Below are positions 62,441-64,000 of a stretch of DNA of 64,000 nt, in pieces. The notes beneath the pieces are model-generated. The model was not told where the DNA came from. It did no database searches and saw only the letters and a program-made list of their open reading frames with translations. How positions within the stretch are numbered: position 1 is the stretch's first letter; each line of letters begins with the position of its first letter. The stretch comes from CAILZL01 sp049840395 (lineage in GTDB: Bacteria > Pseudomonadota > Gammaproteobacteria > Steroidobacterales > Steroidobacteraceae): the NCBI GenBank assembly GCA_049840395.1, contig JASGLD010000005.1, positions 310,001 through 374,000 of the forward strand, given 5' to 3'. The position numbers and the translations under genes are program-made.

Positions 62441-63211
62441 ATGCGTACTCGTAGCCTGTTATGCGCCACCTTGCTTTGCTTAAGCGCTGCGCCAGTGTTT
62501 GCCGCGACCGCTGTACCCGACTACATCAAATCGGCAGTGGCTGATGCCAGTCGTCCCGAGAAAGATGTGGCGCGCGATGTGAATCGCAAGCCTGCCGATG
62601 TGTTGACCTTTGCCGGCGTGAAGCCCGGCGATAAGGTGGGCGAGCTGATGCCGGGGGGTGGCTACTTCAGCAAGTTGTTCTGCAAGATCGTTGGCGATAA
62701 GGGCCACGTCTACACCATGAATGTCACGCCCGCAGTGAAGATGGATCGTCCAGCCCCCGATGTCAGCACCGGCGCACCGGCTGCGCCCGCTGCCACCGGC
62801 ACACCCTGCACCAACATCACCGCCGATGCCAAACTGGCTGCTGATTTCAGCCTGCCCAGTGGCCTCGATCTGGTGTGGACCTCAGAGAACTATCACGACT
62901 TGTACAACAAGATGTTCGGCGCGCCGGACATGAAGAAATTCAACAAGGTGGTGTTCGATGCGCTCAAGCCGGGTGGTGTGTACATGGTGGAAGATCATGC
63001 CGCTGCCGTAGGTTCGGGTTCACGTGATACGGAAACCCTGCATCGCATCGATGCCGAGCAGGTGAAGAAGGACGTGGTGTCGGCCGGTTTTGTGTTCGAA
63101 GGTAGCAGTGATGTGCTGAAAAATTCAGCCGATCCGCACGATGTGAAAACCTTTGAGCTGAGCGGCAAGAGCGACAAGTTCCTGCTCAAGTTCCGCAAGC
63201 CGGCGAAATAA
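62441..63211 (+). CDS. Exported methyltransferase-like protein
   Basis: 256 residues. Signal peptide (about 1-21, ending VFAA). The fold is a class I SAM methyltransferase: DVLTFAGVKPGDKVGELMPGGGYFSKLF (motif I region), DLVWTSENYHDLYNKMFG and ALKPGGVYMVEDHAA. The SAM-binding glycine motif reads ELMPGGGY. A secreted methyltransferase is unusual because SAM is cytoplasmic, so a non-catalytic role is possible. GGGGGA precedes the ATG, and a hairpin terminator follows. Confidence 0.85.
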   Translation: MRTRSLLCATLLCLSAAPVFAATAVPDYIKSAVADASRPEKDVARDVNRKPADVLTFAGVKPGDKVGELMPGGGYFSKLFCKIVGDKGHVYTMNVTPAVKMDRPAPDVSTGAPAAPAATGTPCTNITADAKLAADFSLPSGLDLVWTSENYHDLYNKMFGAPDMKKFNKVVFDALKPGGVYMVEDHAAAVGSGSRDTETLHRIDAEQVKKDVVSAGFVFEGSSDVLKNSADPHDVKTFELSGKSDKFLLKFRKPAK

Positions 63212-63233
63212 ACGGCAGGCATTAAATGCAGTA

Positions 63234-63257
63234 AACAGGCCCCGCAAGGGGCCTGTT
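63234..63257 (+). terminator. Hairpin terminator after the methyltransferase-like gene
   Basis: AACAGGCCCC (63234-63243), loop GCAA, GGGGCCTGTT (63248-63257), followed by CATTTG. A perfect 10-bp stem with a weak T-run, 22 bases past the stop codon. Confidence 0.75.
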
Positions 63258-63283
63258 CATTTGTGAGATCAGGAGGGGACCGC

Positions 63284-64000
63284 ATGTCGATTCAACGCTT
63301 GTCTAAACTAGCCTCGAAATCATCTCTGCAGTGGTTTGTCTGTACGCTATTGATGTTGCTGGGTTGCGTACAAGTCCAGGCCCAAGGCGCTAAGCCCTAC
63401 ACCGATTGCAAAGATTGTCCCCTGATGATCAATGTACCCGCCGGCGAATTTCAGATGGGATCGCCCGAATCGGAACCGGGACGCGTCAAAACGGAAGGCC
63501 CGTTGCATAAAGTAACTATCGGCAAAGGCTTTGCGATGAGTGTGCATCCCATCACGCGCGATGAGTTTGCTGCTTTCGTTACTGATGCTCGACGAGCCGA
63601 TCCCGAAGCGTGCAAGACCATGGAGGCGGGGAAGTGGACCGATAAAACCGGCTGGAGCTGGCGTAACCCCGGCTATGTGCAAACCGGTAAAGACCCAGTG
63701 GCTTGCACCAGCTTTGACGATGCGCAGGCCTATGCCGAATGGCTGACTAAAAAAACCGGCAAGCGTTATCGCTTACCGACGGAAGCGGAATGGGAATATG
63801 CCGCTCGCGCCGGCAGCAATACCGCGTATTGGTGGGGCGCGCAGGCCAGTCACGAATATGCCAACTACGGTACCGAGAAATGCTGCGATGCCTTGAAGCA
63901 AGGCAGAGATCAATGGGATTACACCTCGCCCGCCGGTGGCATGCGCGCCAATGCCTTTGGTCTGTATGACATGGGCGGCAATATTTTTCAGTGGACGGTT
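63284..64000 (+). CDS. SUMF1/formylglycine-generating-enzyme-like protein (cut at window end)
   Basis: 239 residues visible. ATG 63284 follows AGGAGGGG. A signal sequence and lipobox-like region (FVCTLLMLLGC, Cys28) come first, then the family pattern: MINVPAGEFQMGSPESEP, FAMSVHPITRDEFAAFV, SFDDAQAYAEWLTKKTGKRYRLPTEAEWEYAARAGS, and FGLYDMGGNIFQWTV. True formylglycine generators activate sulfatases; the wider family also includes other exported proteins, and the C-terminal catalytic cysteines lie beyond the edge. So activity cannot be judged. Confidence 0.88.
   Translation, partial: MSIQRLSKLASKSSLQWFVCTLLMLLGCVQVQAQGAKPYTDCKDCPLMINVPAGEFQMGSPESEPGRVKTEGPLHKVTIGKGFAMSVHPITRDEFAAFVTDARRADPEACKTMEAGKWTDKTGWSWRNPGYVQTGKDPVACTSFDDAQAYAEWLTKKTGKRYRLPTEAEWEYAARAGSNTAYWWGAQASHEYANYGTEKCCDALKQGRDQWDYTSPAGGMRANAFGLYDMGGNIFQWTV

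Overview
The window looks like a chromosomal segment of a free-living, Gram-negative gammaproteobacterium outside the enteric group. Evidence for this: a proteobacterial GshA, ExeA/GspB-type secretin helpers, YdbL- and YdbH-like envelope proteins, TrxC, PyrF subfamily 2, a TonB-dependent receptor, and Tat and lipoprotein signals. Base composition looks mid-to-high 50s % G+C by eye (not computed). A Steroidobacter/Nevskia/Xanthomonas-like relative is my guess from gene style, not a demonstrated placement. I see no rRNA, tRNA, CRISPR array, prophage or insertion sequence. The first gene (dienelactone hydrolase) and the last (SUMF1-type protein) run off the window.

Layout. 1-5.6 kb: hydrolase fragment, thiolase, gshA, a membrane diguanylate cyclase. 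5.7-9.6 kb: a FixL/FixJ-like two-component pair (kinase frameshifted), a VIT/CCC1-type transporter with a decayed ferritin-like front end, and trxC. 9.6-14.1 kb: an exported metalloprotease with a GlyGly-CTERM-like tail, then an HlyD/ATPase/permease exporter operon. 14.4-21.9 kb: P-II protein and branched-chain amino acid genes (ilvH and ilvB divergent, ilvA), with an alpha/beta-hydrolase lacking its serine and a Tat-exported aminotransferase-like protein lacking its lysine. 22-33.7 kb: Ser/Thr kinase, LysR regulator, GspA/GspB, dinB, YdbL- and YdbH-like proteins, and a probably transferred FkbM methyltransferase. 33.8-39.3 kb: a TonB receptor with two small exported proteins, facing an exported FAD oxidase. 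39.5-44 kb: a membrane-tethered receiver protein, a YheT-like hydrolase, and a REC-PAS-GGDEF-EAL phosphodiesterase. 44.2-47.7 kb: a glycerol(phospho)diester utilisation operon (GDPD, GlpD-like, GlpK-like). 47.9-64 kb: bactofilin, gltBD (gltB frameshifted), mscL, pyrF, phzF-like, PEBP, GNAT, an M16 peptidase pair, a methyltransferase-like protein, and SUMF1.

How parts fit together. P-II and gltBD belong to nitrogen assimilation; ilvA, ilvB and ilvH feed isoleucine/valine synthesis. The GDPD-GlpD-GlpK operon would turn glycerophosphodiesters and glycerol into dihydroxyacetone phosphate. Two c-di-GMP proteins and two receiver-domain systems point to extensive environmental signalling. Several exported proteins are enzyme folds without their key catalytic residue. 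These, together with the membrane-anchored receiver protein, are the most likely places for undescribed biology. Two single-base insertions (near 6963 and 51909) break the kinase and gltB; sequencing error and real mutation cannot be told apart from the sequence alone.
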